Below, piece after piece: positions 1 to 9,545 of a stretch of DNA of 64,000 nucleotides. The stretch is from Steromphala cineraria (taxonomy: Eukaryota > Mollusca > Gastropoda > Trochida > Trochidae), in NCBI GenBank assembly GCA_916613615.1, contig OU744720.1, positions 68,712,471 through 68,776,470 on the forward strand, in the 5' to 3' direction. The notes under the pieces are model-generated. The model saw only the letters and a list, made by a program, of their open reading frames with translations. It was not told the origin of the DNA and did not search any database. Numbering within the stretch: position 1 is the stretch's first letter; each line of letters starts with the position of its first letter. The position numbers were made by a program, and so were the translations under genes.

Positions 1-846
1 GCCGACACCAGGATGATTCTGCATGCCATGAACAGTGATAGGTCCTTTGAAAAGGCAGGCATAAAAGGTTATGTCATTATCAGATCCCCAGATACTGATG
101 TTCTTGTCTTGAGTGTCCGTTACTTCTCATGCATGAAGAATGTTGAACAACTCTGGTTTGAGACAGGTGTATCATCAAGCAGAAGGTATATTCCTGTTCA
201 TGAGATATGTGCTAGCCTATCACCATCGATGTGTTCAGCACTACCAGCCATCCATGCTCTAACACGCTGTGACTCAACATCTGCTTTTTTTGGAATTGGC
301 AAAAAAAATGTTTTTAAATTGTTGGAAAGAAATGAAAATCTGTTGACAGACAGTGCTGCTTTAGCTTGTGACAATGTTGATGATGCAACAAAAGTTGCAC
401 GTGGAATTGTATGTGCACTCTATGATGTTGGGAGAAAACATCTCTCCAGTCATGCAAGTCTGAATGACATGCAACTTAGCATGTGCAAGATGAAAGACAT
501 TGATCTTGCTAAACTGCCCCCATGCGAGGACACATTTGCACAACATGTCAAAAGAGTGTTGTGGCAGACAAGAATTTGGACAAATGCCCACATACCAAAA
601 CCAGAAATCGGAAATCCGGAAAGCTATGGTTGGACAAAAAACAGTGATGTACTTGTGCCTGTACATTTTGAAGGGAAATGTGCCTCTGAAATCCTCGACT
701 GTTTGGCGTGTGCCTGCAGACATTCATGTTCAAAGGCACACTGTTCTTGTAAACAGCATGGCCTAAATTGCATTGAACTGTGCATGTGTCGAAATGACTG
801 TGTAAACGCTATCAGGCCTGAAATTGCCAACAATGATGAGGAATAA
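1..846 (+). CDS. 3' part of a multi-copy invertebrate protein with PDTDVLVL core and C-terminal CXC cysteine cluster (5' end outside window)
   Basis: The frame is open from base 1 (reads ADTR before the first visible Met at 13) to TAA at 844-846, so the true start lies upstream. Counting from that Met, residues 26-32 read PDTDVLV, 82-99 read ALTRCDSTSAFFGIGKKN, and 168-190 hold LPPCEDTF and the HVKRVLWQTRIW stretch. Residues 230-263 form a cysteine cluster (C230, C233, C235, C239, C244, C246, C253, C257, C259, C263) resembling the Tesmin/TSO1 CXC type. From family knowledge, proteins with this order (EADTR, SPDTDV, HALTGCDSTSAF-like motif, IW, CXC tail) occur in many near-identical copies in cnidarian, mollusc and other invertebrate genomes and are suspected to be transposon-borne. 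Their function is not established, and a nuclease-like PIN/FEN fold is only a proposal. No internal stop or frameshift is visible, so it may be intact. A host gene is possible but less likely. Confidence 0.8.
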   Translation, partial: ADTRMILHAMNSDRSFEKAGIKGYVIIRSPDTDVLVLSVRYFSCMKNVEQLWFETGVSSSRRYIPVHEICASLSPSMCSALPAIHALTRCDSTSAFFGIGKKNVFKLLERNENLLTDSAALACDNVDDATKVARGIVCALYDVGRKHLSSHASLNDMQLSMCKMKDIDLAKLPPCEDTFAQHVKRVLWQTRIWTNAHIPKPEIGNPESYGWTKNSDVLVPVHFEGKCASEILDCLACACRHSCSKAHCSCKQHGLNCIELCMCRNDCVNAIRPEIANNDEE

Positions 847-1020
847 TGATGACTGTTTGACAGTAAGTACAAAAATGTGTAATGATGGATATTCTTTTAC
901 TGTCATGAGTAAAGCCGAAGATATTGCCTTTAATCAACTTGATTTATTGATGATCTTTCATTTGGTGGCTATGTATTAATATTGTACAAACATGATATGA
1001 TGAAGAAAGGTCAATATTTT

Positions 1021-1026
1021 ATTAAA
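1021..1026 (+). promoter_or_regulatory. Candidate poly(A) signal ATTAAA for the CXC-family frame
   Basis: An ATTAAA hexamer lies 175 bp after the TAA at 844-846, followed by a T-rich stretch. It is a common variant signal, but the DNA is so AT-rich that chance occurrence is likely. Confidence 0.25.
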
Positions 1027-2939
1027 TACTTTATCTGATAAACTTAATACTTTGGTTTTGAATTTCTTCTTACGATTTTTTGTGATTTTATGGGTACTCA
1101 CTTTGAAGTTAAGTTTTTAAAAATTGTCCACATTAAATCTACCACAACATATATATTCTGAATCAGTGGATTCTCAGCTTTCAAATGATATATGATATAG
1201 GTATACCTCTCTCCGTTATCAAATGACATAAAAATGCTTGACCCGTTTCCTCGGCTAGTAGCCAAAACGATGATTTATGAACGGCGTCGCTGATTACAAA
1301 ACTAACTTGGATTGTCTCCAATCAGGCATCTCCCATTGATTCCCACAAAGTCGGCGTAATAAAACAGAGGCTAAATCAAGATGACTTGATCTGTCTCTGT
1401 GGGGAGAGAATGGTTTGTTGTCAGTGACTCTGTTGTTGAATGACAGTGTGGATGATTCAAGGGAATTGAAATATAACACATTAACGTTGCACATGTTTCC
1501 AAACATATTCTGAACCAAATCGTAAAAGCGTTCGATAAATGAATTAATGAAATCAATCATATTTCAAATAATTGATTATGTTTATCGTAAATAATATTTA
1601 AACAAATCTTCTTTGTACAAAACCATAAAAATACATTTCATTACAGCAGACTTGAAAAAACATCAAATAAACGGGTTCTATTTTCAAAACGTAGTTTGAC
1701 GTAAGAGGATGATCCCCAACCATCGTTTGATGGCAACATCATCAGAATATAAGAGAATGCGGTAGATTTAATAGGAAAACACCATCATGTCCTTAACATT
1801 CCATCACAAGGGTTCTAAAACTCTTAACGTCATGAATATTCCCTTTGATGTAGGTTATTTGAGCCAATGATTGAAATCAGTAATACATTTACATTGTATT
1901 TTACACTAACTCAACACCCTTATATCGTAAGAGATTTTGAACACTGACTCAGTAATGCTATATTGTTTCATGTGGCTTTGTTACGTGATGATGCAAGGAA
2001 CATTTTTTAGACGTAAATAAATATTTATTGCATAAGTTTTCACATGAAATAATATGAATTGGTCATAGCTTACGCTTATTGTTTCCTTACCTGACATATT
2101 GGTTCGGCAAAGTCAATGTTGCACATTCAAGGTTCAATATTTTATGAGGAAGAAATGGTTCCAGCCCTACTTATATTACTATATCCAAGTAATCATGTCA
2201 TGTGTCGCTTACATGTTGACATAAGGAGTCATTCAGCAGTTTTACACACATTTTACATTGATAAGCCTATAAACACAAACACTGAATATCAAAATGTTCA
2301 TTACAAATTTCACGACATTCTCTCTTCATGATAAACTCGTATGACAAATGATATAGGTTAAACACAGATCTGAAACCTGTACAAGTATTGCGTTCAATGA
2401 TACTTGAATGAAAAATGGAAATCCTTATTTTCAACAAACATTTTCTCTGATTACCTTTTGATATCGTAACATATATCCTGCAATGCCATCACTTACAGAA
2501 TTGAACTAACCTATGTGATTCAAGAACTTAAACATTGGTTTTCATCTACCACATACATGTACATGTACTTGTATACTTATTTACTATGGCATTGTGAATA
2601 CGGAATCACCAAACGTTTACCTAAATCACATTGCTCAATCCTGAATTCATGCCTTGGTATCAATGGTTGTCCGCTAAGACTCAAGGGTTACATAAACCAT
2701 CGAATCTACTACATTGAAAAGAGGGACAAGGTTCTTTTTACTTCAAACCAGCTGCTTATGATGGATAATTTGGTCATTTTCTTGACATGTGTAATCAAAT
2801 GAAATAAGCTTACACATTATGAGATTACTCGAAAAGAAAGACACAATTGACAGCATCTTGCATTGATAAATAATATTTTTTTTAAATTCCTCCATTGAAA
2901 CATACACAAATTATCGAATGTGTCACCTTTAAGACCTTT

Positions 2940-3550
2940 TAGACACAAAAACAGTTTTAAAGGTTTTTTTCGGTAAAGTAACTTTACTTTGATTTACTTT
3001 TCTGGTAATTCATAAATTGTCCTTATTTACCATAATCTATTCGAATACCCTCAGTGTAAGTTGTGATATTCATTGGATAGAAATAATTGAAAATCCTACA
3101 GATGAATCCTTAAAGCTGCAGAGTTTAAATGTGTAGATATATGCATTGTTTTATCATATTATGCTCTCCTAATTTACCTAATTAATATGTTCCATAACTT
3201 TTCTCAAATACCTTTGGTAATGATTTGATGTGAGAACTCCATGACTGATTTGTAACAAAAATATGCAGTTAGTTCAGCAATTTAGTACACGGAATCAATC
3301 ACTACTACCAAAATAAGAAGAATTGATATGATGCAGATATGATATCCTCTCTGGCATTCCTGTGTATTGATGTTTCTTGATGACATTTCCGTCAAATTAC
3401 AGCAACAATCGATGCTTGCGCTAGGCTGGTAAATGTCCTTTGTCAAATTGTCATTGACTCGTGCACTATATTGAAAGGCGGTTACAGTCTCCTGAACACA
3501 ATTTTCTTCTGTTTAATTAAAAGTAGCTTTTACAGATTGTAATTGTCGTT
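2940..3550 (+). repeat. Diverged segment, inverted partner of about 13000-13560
   Basis: By eye, the reverse complement of 13.0-13.56 kb matches in order: ATATGTTCCATAAC plus TTCTCAAATAC near 3187, AATCCTACAGA near 3090, and GATGACATTTCCGTCAAATT near 3380 (partner near 13205-13240). Identity is modest with gaps. The piggyBac element lies between the two arms. Confidence 0.5.
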
Positions 3551-3676
3551 TTCATTTAATTGATTGTCTTGGTTTTAGATATCTATCAAGCCGTAAGTTT
3601 TTTTCAAATTTTTCATTTATTGTCACAATGCTTCCTAAGCTTCACCATGATGTAATATTGACTTTCGCCTTATTTT

Positions 3677-3875
3677 GGGGGGTTGGCTAGCGCATAGCGC
3701 AGTTGTTTGCGTGTTCGGCTTCGGATCAGGAGGTCCATGGTTCGAATCCCGGAAGGGGCTCGGCAACTTTGTCTGCAATAGAGAACTGTTCTGCACACAA
3801 TAATTGCAGCCGCGATAAAAGTGAAATACTCTCGAAAGCGGCGTAAAAACCCAAATCACCTTACCTCACCTTGAC
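3677..3875 (+). mobile_element. tRNA-derived SINE, gastropod-type tail
   Basis: Internal RNA polymerase III promoter boxes are visible: A box TAGCGCAGTTG at 3695-3705 and B box GGTTCGAATCC at 3739-3749, spaced as in a tRNA. A roughly 100-bp body follows, then the 3' segment GTGAAATACTCTCGAAAGC and GGCGTAAAA, ending in short ACCTTACCTCACC-like repeats. The same 3' segment recurs in reverse at 61391-61432. From family knowledge, gastropod genomes carry abundant SINEs with a GAAAGCGGCGTAAAA tail followed by simple repeats. It cannot be a working tRNA because the acceptor arms do not pair. Confidence 0.75.
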
Positions 3876-4954
3876 CGCCTGGCGCTCCATTCGTCCGTAA
3901 ATGTTTTGATACTTAGTATTCTCCAGAACGTAAAACTTTTGTGTAAAGACTAACAAGCTGTTGGGGATATTAATTTATAACAGCAAACTTGTAAAACTTG
4001 TATACTGTACAATTTTTAATTCTTACAACAATAGTTATAGGAATAGGAAGTATGGCGGTATGTTATTCCAGATAAAATTGTGTATGATTTAACAAACAGG
4101 CCACTTCTGTTCTATAGTCTATATTTTCATTATCTAACAAACACTGATCATTTCGGTTTACTGTATATCACATACATGTATTACAATATGTTTCAATCAA
4201 ATCATCAATCTATTAACTCCTCGAAATTACTTCAGAAAACAGTAGCGGACACTAATACGACAACCAATACATAATGAAAAAATAACTATATTGAAAAAAC
4301 CCTCATTAAAAAATTCCAATTATTCATGAATCAAATGATTTGTCATAGGGCATATGTTAGTCTAAGTATTTAGAGAAATGCCATAATCAAAAGAACCCAT
4401 ATAAACTATTCAATTATATGTAGCAGCGTTAGATGGGTAGCATATTCAAGGAACCACAAAGCCGCTGGGATGTGAGTCAATCATGAGTTTGATTAATAAA
4501 TGTTTATTTTGATTTATGTATCCTTGTTTCAACCATCATCTAAATTTGAAAAACTTCATTACAACATATCTTGAAATTCGTAGCAGGGGTTACGGGTGGA
4601 AATTTTACCCACATGTTGTAGTATAAGATATTAAAACATGATATAAATACATTTTAGCAACATGACAACGGCGATGATAACATACCAGGTTGGTAAGATC
4701 TGAACTGCAGCATACGGCTCCATGGAGGTTAGATGTTGTCTACGTCATCCAGATCACCATTATCTCAATCCTAATGAAATAATCACACAACACATGATCC
4801 AATGACTTGACCGACACAACAAGTGCAACTGCCTAGAGACATAAAAGATTGAAACCGTTAAAGATAAATATCTACCCTTGGGTGAACCAAGAACAGTGGG
4901 ACTAACATTGAAACTTATATGGATCTTAGCATGGGACTGACTCTGCCACAACTG
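3876..4954. other. AT-rich non-coding stretch left of the piggyBac element
   Basis: No gene or clear repeat boundary recognised. Small open frames (4080-4274 plus, 4760-4951 minus) have no known motif. Confidence 0.5.
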
Positions 4955-4958
4955 TTAA
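4955..4958. repeat. TTAA target-site duplication, left
   Basis: TTAA immediately outside the left terminal inverted repeat; matched by TTAA at 12234-12237. TTAA is the obligate piggyBac target. Confidence 0.92.
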
Positions 4959-4972
4959 CCCTTACGATGCGG
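4959..4972 (+). repeat. piggyBac terminal inverted repeat, left (CCCTTACGATGCGG)
   Basis: 14 bp identical, in inverse, to 12220-12233. Beyond 14 bp the ends diverge (CTAGATAT versus GGAGCGTT). Confidence 0.92.
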
Positions 4973-5278
4973 CTAGATATTTTTGCTCAACTAGCCCCCG
5001 TGGCGACATTGTTTTGTCCGGTGCCAGCCACCGTTATATCCTGATTGCACCGCCCACTGAATATGTTTGTAGCGAGTCCCGGGTCTTTTACAACAATTGG
5101 TGTATCTATTTCGCGGATCCCGGATTTTTATTTAGAGCCTTGTAAAATGTTTATTTATGCACACACAATAATTCTTTTTACATGGACTTCTAGATACACT
5201 GTGCCTCTTTATAAATATATAAAACAACATTACGATGCGCCTCATATTTTTTTTCCCACAGTCATCAAAAGAAAGTCT
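4973..5278. other. piggyBac left subterminal region
   Basis: Unique-looking, comparatively GC-rich sequence between the left terminal repeat and the first tandem array. The open frame 5045-5371 has no recognisable domain and runs into the repeat array, so I regard it as fortuitous. Confidence 0.5.
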
Positions 5279-6560
5279 TTAATTCCGCTTGCCGCTTCTT
5301 TATTTTTGTGCGCGCATAGACATATGATACATGGAAAAAAAGACAATTCTTTTCTCTACAAGTTGATATAAAAATTATAAAAATATCTCTAATGGTTCGT
5401 GAGATATGAGTGCCGCAAGATGCGCGAGTTAAATACAAGTTCAATTAGCGAACGCCGGCGGGCAAGTAGCGCGTGTGAACGATCACTTATCTTTCGCTTG
5501 CCGCTTCTTTATTCCTGTCCGCGCATAGACATATGATACATGGAAAAAAAGACAATTCTTTTCTCTACAAGTTGATATAAAAATTATAAAAATATCTCTA
5601 ATGGTTCGTGAGATATGAGTGCCGCAAGATGCGCGAGTTAAATACAAGTTCAATTGGCGAACGCCGGAGCGCAAGTAGAGCGCGCACCGCTTCTTCATTG
5701 CGCGCATAGACATATGATACATGGAAAAAAAGACAATTCTTTTCTCTACAAGTTGATATAAAAATTATAAAAATATCTCTAATGGTTCGTGAGAAATGAG
5801 TGCCGCAAGGTGCGCGAGTTAACACAAGTTCAATTAGCGAACGCCGGCGGGCAAGTAGCGCGTGTGAACGATCACTTATCTTTCGCTTGCCGCTTCTTTA
5901 TTCCTGTCCGCGCATAGACATATGATACATGGAAAAAAAGACAATTCTTTTCTCTACAAGTTGATATAAAAATTATAAAAATATCTCTAATGGTTCGTGA
6001 GATATGAGTGCCGCAAGATGCGCGAGTTAAATACAAGTTCAATTGGCGAACGCCGGAGCGCAAGTAGAGCGCGCATCGCTTTTTCATTGCGCGCATAGAC
6101 ATATGATACATGGAAATGAAGACAATTCTTTTCTCTACAAGTTGATATAAAATTTATAAAAATATCTCTAATGGTTCGTGAGATATGAGTGCCGCAAGGT
6201 GCGGGAGTTAAATACAAGTTCAATTAGCGAACGCCGGCGCGCAAGTAGCGCGGGTGGACGATGTCATTTATTCCGTGCATCGCTGCCGCTTCTTTATCAT
6301 TGTGCGCGCATAGACAAATGATACATTGAAATGAAGACAATTTACTCCTCTACAAAATGGAGAAAAAAATTTGAAATTATCTCAAACGTTCCGTGAGATA
6401 TGAATGCCGCAAGGTGGGTAACCCCAATCATTTTTGAGAAAAGGTTTGATATTTCCGACAGATAGCTTACAGTTTCTTTAGTTTTTCGTGCGCATTTACA
6501 AATGACACATTGGACTGAAGCTCGTTCTTCGCTCTTTACAATGATGTAAATGATTTGATC
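5279..6560. repeat. Left tandem array in piggyBac: alternating 208/181-bp monomers forming a 389-bp higher-order unit
   Basis: The landmark GCGCATAGACA-like string starts at 5312, 5521, 5702, 5910, 6091 and 6306, with a degenerate version at 6490. Spacings are 209, 181, 208, 181, 215 and 184 bp. The central block 5483-5722 recurs at 5872-6111 (offset 389) with only about two base changes seen. Each monomer contains GACAATTCTTTTCTCTACAA, AAATATCTCTAATGGTTCGT and GCGAACGCCGG. Outer monomers are more diverged than central ones, the usual pattern of a homogenising array. Minus-strand open frames inside (5483-5722, 5872-6111 and others) are by-products of the repeat. Confidence 0.9.
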
Positions 6561-6689
6561 CCCATCCCCTTCCAAAATTGTATATAGTGCCAAAGAAGAG
6601 TGGGGGTTCATGATGCGGCTTCAGTTGAACTTCCACGGACAGCTCACATTGACTTTCTCTGTCTCTGTTACGAAATAAAAAAAGAAAAA

Positions 6690-6695
6690 TTTATT
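6690..6695 (-). promoter_or_regulatory. Candidate poly(A) signal for the transposase
   Basis: TTTATT on the plus strand (AATAAA on the minus strand) lies about 140 bp beyond the transposase stop codon at 6832-6834, at a plausible 3'-UTR distance. Confidence 0.45.
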
Positions 6696-6831
6696 TTTAT
6701 AAATGCTTGTACAATATAATCAACAAATATATAAGTATAACAATAATCACCTTCAAAGGTGCGAATAACAGCTTTATAGAACCTAACAAGGTCTAGAGTT
6801 CAGTCCATACTTCTACTTCTTTTTTCTTTCT

Positions 6832-8810
6832 TCAATTATCTTCATCCCCATCTTCGTCTTCCCTCTCTATCATACTGATATAGGCTTTACAGAAATCTTG
6901 TGATGTGTGGTATAGGCGGAAACATGGTTCTACACACAAAGCAACATTGCAGTCTAGACACTCGAAACAAGATTCTCTTCCTACTCTTTTCTTCTTTCTT
7001 GCTGGCTGGTTGGCAGCTGCCGCTCCACGCCGCATGAGTTCACGTCTTGCTTTAGAACATACAACACAGGTGCGTGACAAATTCTTCTTTCTTCCTACAG
7101 GCTCGATCTTTGAAGGAAAGTGACGGCCATGCAGGCGTACAATACTGTCGTCGGTCGTACATCGCCGACCCCGGGGACGTCTGCCGAGAGATGCAACCTT
7201 CTCTCTGTCGGCAAAGGTTATGATGTGTTGAACTATTTCTTTCCTAAATTCTCTGTTTGTCTTCAGACTTTTATCTTTGGAGAGTTCTTTGTACAGAACG
7301 TAGGCATTCAAAAGAGCAACGTTGAGGATATGAAACCACACACGCTTCCACCACTTTAGAGTTTTCATTTTGAACGGTGTGTACGACAACATCTGACCGG
7401 CCCGGTCGACGCCACCCATGTACTTGTTGTATTCATGAACGATCCGAGGTTTTGTAATTGGTTCTCCAGTCACCCTGTTCTTCCTTCCCGACTCGACATC
7501 TTCCGTGTCCTCAACAGTGGACATAAGCAAGACTGACTTTCTGTCCTCATACCTGACGATCAGAAGTTCTTTGTTGTGTTGCTGCAACATAGAACCTTTC
7601 TCTGGTTTCTTCGTTTTTCTCTTCAGTTTGACTGGGATTCCGCTCCTATTTCCTCGCAACGTCCCCGTCGCACCGAAACCACACTTCCACAGATTGATGT
7701 ACAATGTCACAGATGAATAGAAATTGTCCATGTAAACATGATATCCCTTTCGAGAGTAATCTTTGACCAAATCCATGACCAAATCATACGTTTTCCCTCC
7801 AATAGAAACTTCGTTGGTTCTTCCAGTGTAGAGTTTGAATTTACAGACGTATCCATTGTGCGAGTCACACAACATGTAAGCCTTGATGCCATACTTCTTA
7901 GGTTTGTCAGGGTTGTAAACCTTGAAGCTGAGGTTGCCTTTCCAAGGCACCAATCCCTCATCAACTGAGATATGTTGATGCGGTATATAAACTCTTGAGA
8001 ACCGATGTATGATGCGGTTATACAATATTCCAAGTTTATTGAGTGGGGAAAACTGTGGTGTGTTTCGTCCTGGCATTGTACTGTTATCAGATAAGTGAAG
8101 AAACGTGAGCAACAACCAAAACCTGTCTCTAGGCATACACTTTTGGAAGAAAGGCGTCGAGGTAACATCACTAGTCGACCAATACTCTGAAAAGTTCCTC
8201 TGTACAACTAAGGACATGGCGATAGTCATCGCTACGAATACTTTCATTTCCTCAGCATTCGTATCCTTCCACTGGCGCATTCTTGACTTGGGCGGGAGGA
8301 CCTCGTCGTCGCATTCTTGGTGAAAGTATCTATTGGTTTCCGTTGCCATCAATCCGTAATCATCTTCTTGTAAGAACATTTCGAAATAGTCAATAGGTTT
8401 TGGTTGCTCAGGCAATTCTTTGAACTGTCCCAGCCCAGTCTGTCCCGTAAAAGGCAGATCAACACGTCCACGTGGCCTCGGCCCGCCTTCCAGTTTGCCG
8501 CAAAATCACCCTCCCCTGTATCAGAGGTGTCACTGTCTTGATCATCCAAGTCAACGAACTCGTCAGTGGAAGAACCAGCAGAAGCTGCTCCCGCCGTAGC
8601 AGCTAGTATACGTCTTGCAATGTTCCTTATGTCTGGATCCCTGTCCATGTCCGATACCAATCCATCACTATCACTATTCACATCACTATCATCAGTAGTT
8701 TCCATATCAGAAGTTTCATCAGCATGGACTTCGGAAGAGAACTCGTCGTCTGAAGCATACGGCCCCCCATAGTTCCGAGTCCTCGGTCTCCTTCCTCTAA
8801 ATCTTGGCAT
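6832..8810 (-). pseudogene. piggyBac transposase, frameshifted, with Asp-to-Gly change in the catalytic region
   Basis: Two overlapping minus-strand frames make one transposase: an acidic N-terminus (8810 down to about 8480) and the catalytic part (open from 8505 to the stop at 6832). Numbering from codon 8415-8413 (TTG, probably not a real start), conserved piggyBac landmarks are ETNRYF at 26-31, SVDEGLVPWKG (Asp152), YMDNFYSS (Asp230) and YMGGVDRAGQML (Asp337). A C-terminal cysteine/histidine zinc-binding domain (C450, C453, C483, C486, C489, C494, C498, H503) ends the protein. Asp152, Asp230 and Asp337 match the family's D268, D346 and D447. The usual further Asp three residues on (D450) is Gly340 (GGT, bases 7398-7396), one transition from Asp. 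The frames join near 8475-8490 only through a -1 shift, best explained by a lost base, since no slippery heptamer is visible. The family cuts and pastes DNA at TTAA in the nucleus. This copy is probably inactive. Confidence 0.92.
8349..8810 (-). CDS. N-terminal open frame of the broken piggyBac transposase
   Basis: It starts at ATG 8810-8808 (MPRFRGRRPRTRNYGG) and continues as an Asp/Glu/Ser-rich acidic segment (residues about 20-105), the low-complexity N-terminus typical of piggyBac transposases. It is in the correct frame up to about residue 113 (DFAANWKAG). After that the frame is out of register, and the last 40 residues are shift-derived and meaningless. The correct continuation (PFTGQTGL, then YFEMF and ETNRY) lies in the neighbouring minus frame, which is closed by TGA at 8508-8506. 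The ATG at 8810 is the only good start for the gene; no intron-like splice pair is needed to join the parts. Confidence 0.8.
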   Translation of the reverse strand: MPRFRGRRPRTRNYGGPYASDDEFSSEVHADETSDMETTDDSDVNSDSDGLVSDMDRDPDIRNIARRILAATAGAASAGSSTDEFVDLDDQDSDTSDTGEGDFAANWKAGRGHVDVLICLLRDRLGWDSSKNCLSNQNLLTISKCSYKKMITD

Positions 8811-9231
8811 CTTCTATATAATCTGTAATAGATTGAAACAGATTTAGACATGTGCAAGAAAGAACAACTCAGGAGCATTTTACAGAGAAAACCAGTGTGA
8901 GCCTCATGGACATTCATTTGCCGTCATTCCAAAGTATTTGAAACAATCACACCATCGGCGCCGACGGCACCAAAGGCAATAGTAAAATTCACATATTTGG
9001 CTAACCCCGGTTCTTTTATTCATACGACTCCCCCAAAGTCGAAAACCTGGGCTTTCTTTTGACTTCCTAGGCGACGAGTTGGCGAGTCGCGAACAAAACA
9101 ACCATCTACGTCAGGGAAGCTCTGATTGTCAGTTGTGGATTACAAAAGTTTTGCAACTTTTGATAGGTTCCACGGACCTAACCGCCGCAGCGTCACGGCG
9201 AAACCCGAACAAAATTGCCGATGTCAAAAAA
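8811..9231. other. Likely transposase 5' leader and promoter region
   Basis: No gene. This stretch lies upstream of the minus-strand transposase ATG and before the right-hand repeats. TATATAA-like sequence is present just upstream of the ATG (8815-8822, read on the minus strand) but cannot be assigned a role. Small open frames at 9079-9411 run into the repeats. Confidence 0.4.
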
Positions 9232-9545
9232 AGGACATCAACACATTTTGCGGGGCTTCTTGCATCTTTATTTCTCTTTGCGCATATACATATGATATAC
9301 CAAAATGATGGCACTTTTATTCTCTTTCCAACGATATATCGTGTGTTAGAGCGCGCCGCTTGGTTAGTGAAATATCAAGCGCGAGAGTACATACTTTTGC
9401 GGCCTTTATAGTATAATTATTTGCATGGGCGGACATACAAATGATATGCCAAAATGAAGGCAATTTCATCCTCTTTCCAACGATATCTCATGTGTTAGAG
9501 CGCGCCGCTTGGTTAGTGAAATATCAAGCGCGAAAGCAATCTCTC
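9232..9545. repeat. First two monomers of the right-hand piggyBac repeat family
   Basis: Landmark GCGCATATACA at 9280 and a variant at about 9430, each followed by CCAAAATGA, CTCTTTCCAACGATAT, TTAGAGCGCGCCGCTTGG and GTGAAATATCAAGCGCGA. The stretch 9232-9342 is repeated nearly exactly at 10841-10940 (shared CATTTTGCGGGGCTTCTTGC and GATGGCACTTTTATTCTC). Confidence 0.85.

Larger units (their letters stand above)
847..3676. other. AT-rich non-coding stretch
   Basis: No convincing gene. Short open frames here (for example minus 1294-1560 and plus 2515-2802) have no recognisable motif and look like chance frames. The part around 1.85-2.12 kb resembles sequence near 27.4, 31.75, 42.3 and 58.0 kb (shared phrases such as AATTGGTCATA and TTTCCTTACCTGACA-like), marking it as an old copy of the repeated module described below. 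The part 2940-3550 has its own entry. Confidence 0.5.

Noticed and set aside
5483..6223. Repeated minus frames of 75-79 codons (possible small gene family)
   Set aside because: They are copies of the 389-bp non-coding satellite unit; length and frame follow the repeat.
8349..8505. Programmed -1 ribosomal frameshift joining the two transposase frames
   Set aside because: No X-XXY-YYZ slippery heptamer is visible in the overlap and piggyBac transposases are not known to use frameshifting; a lost base is simpler.
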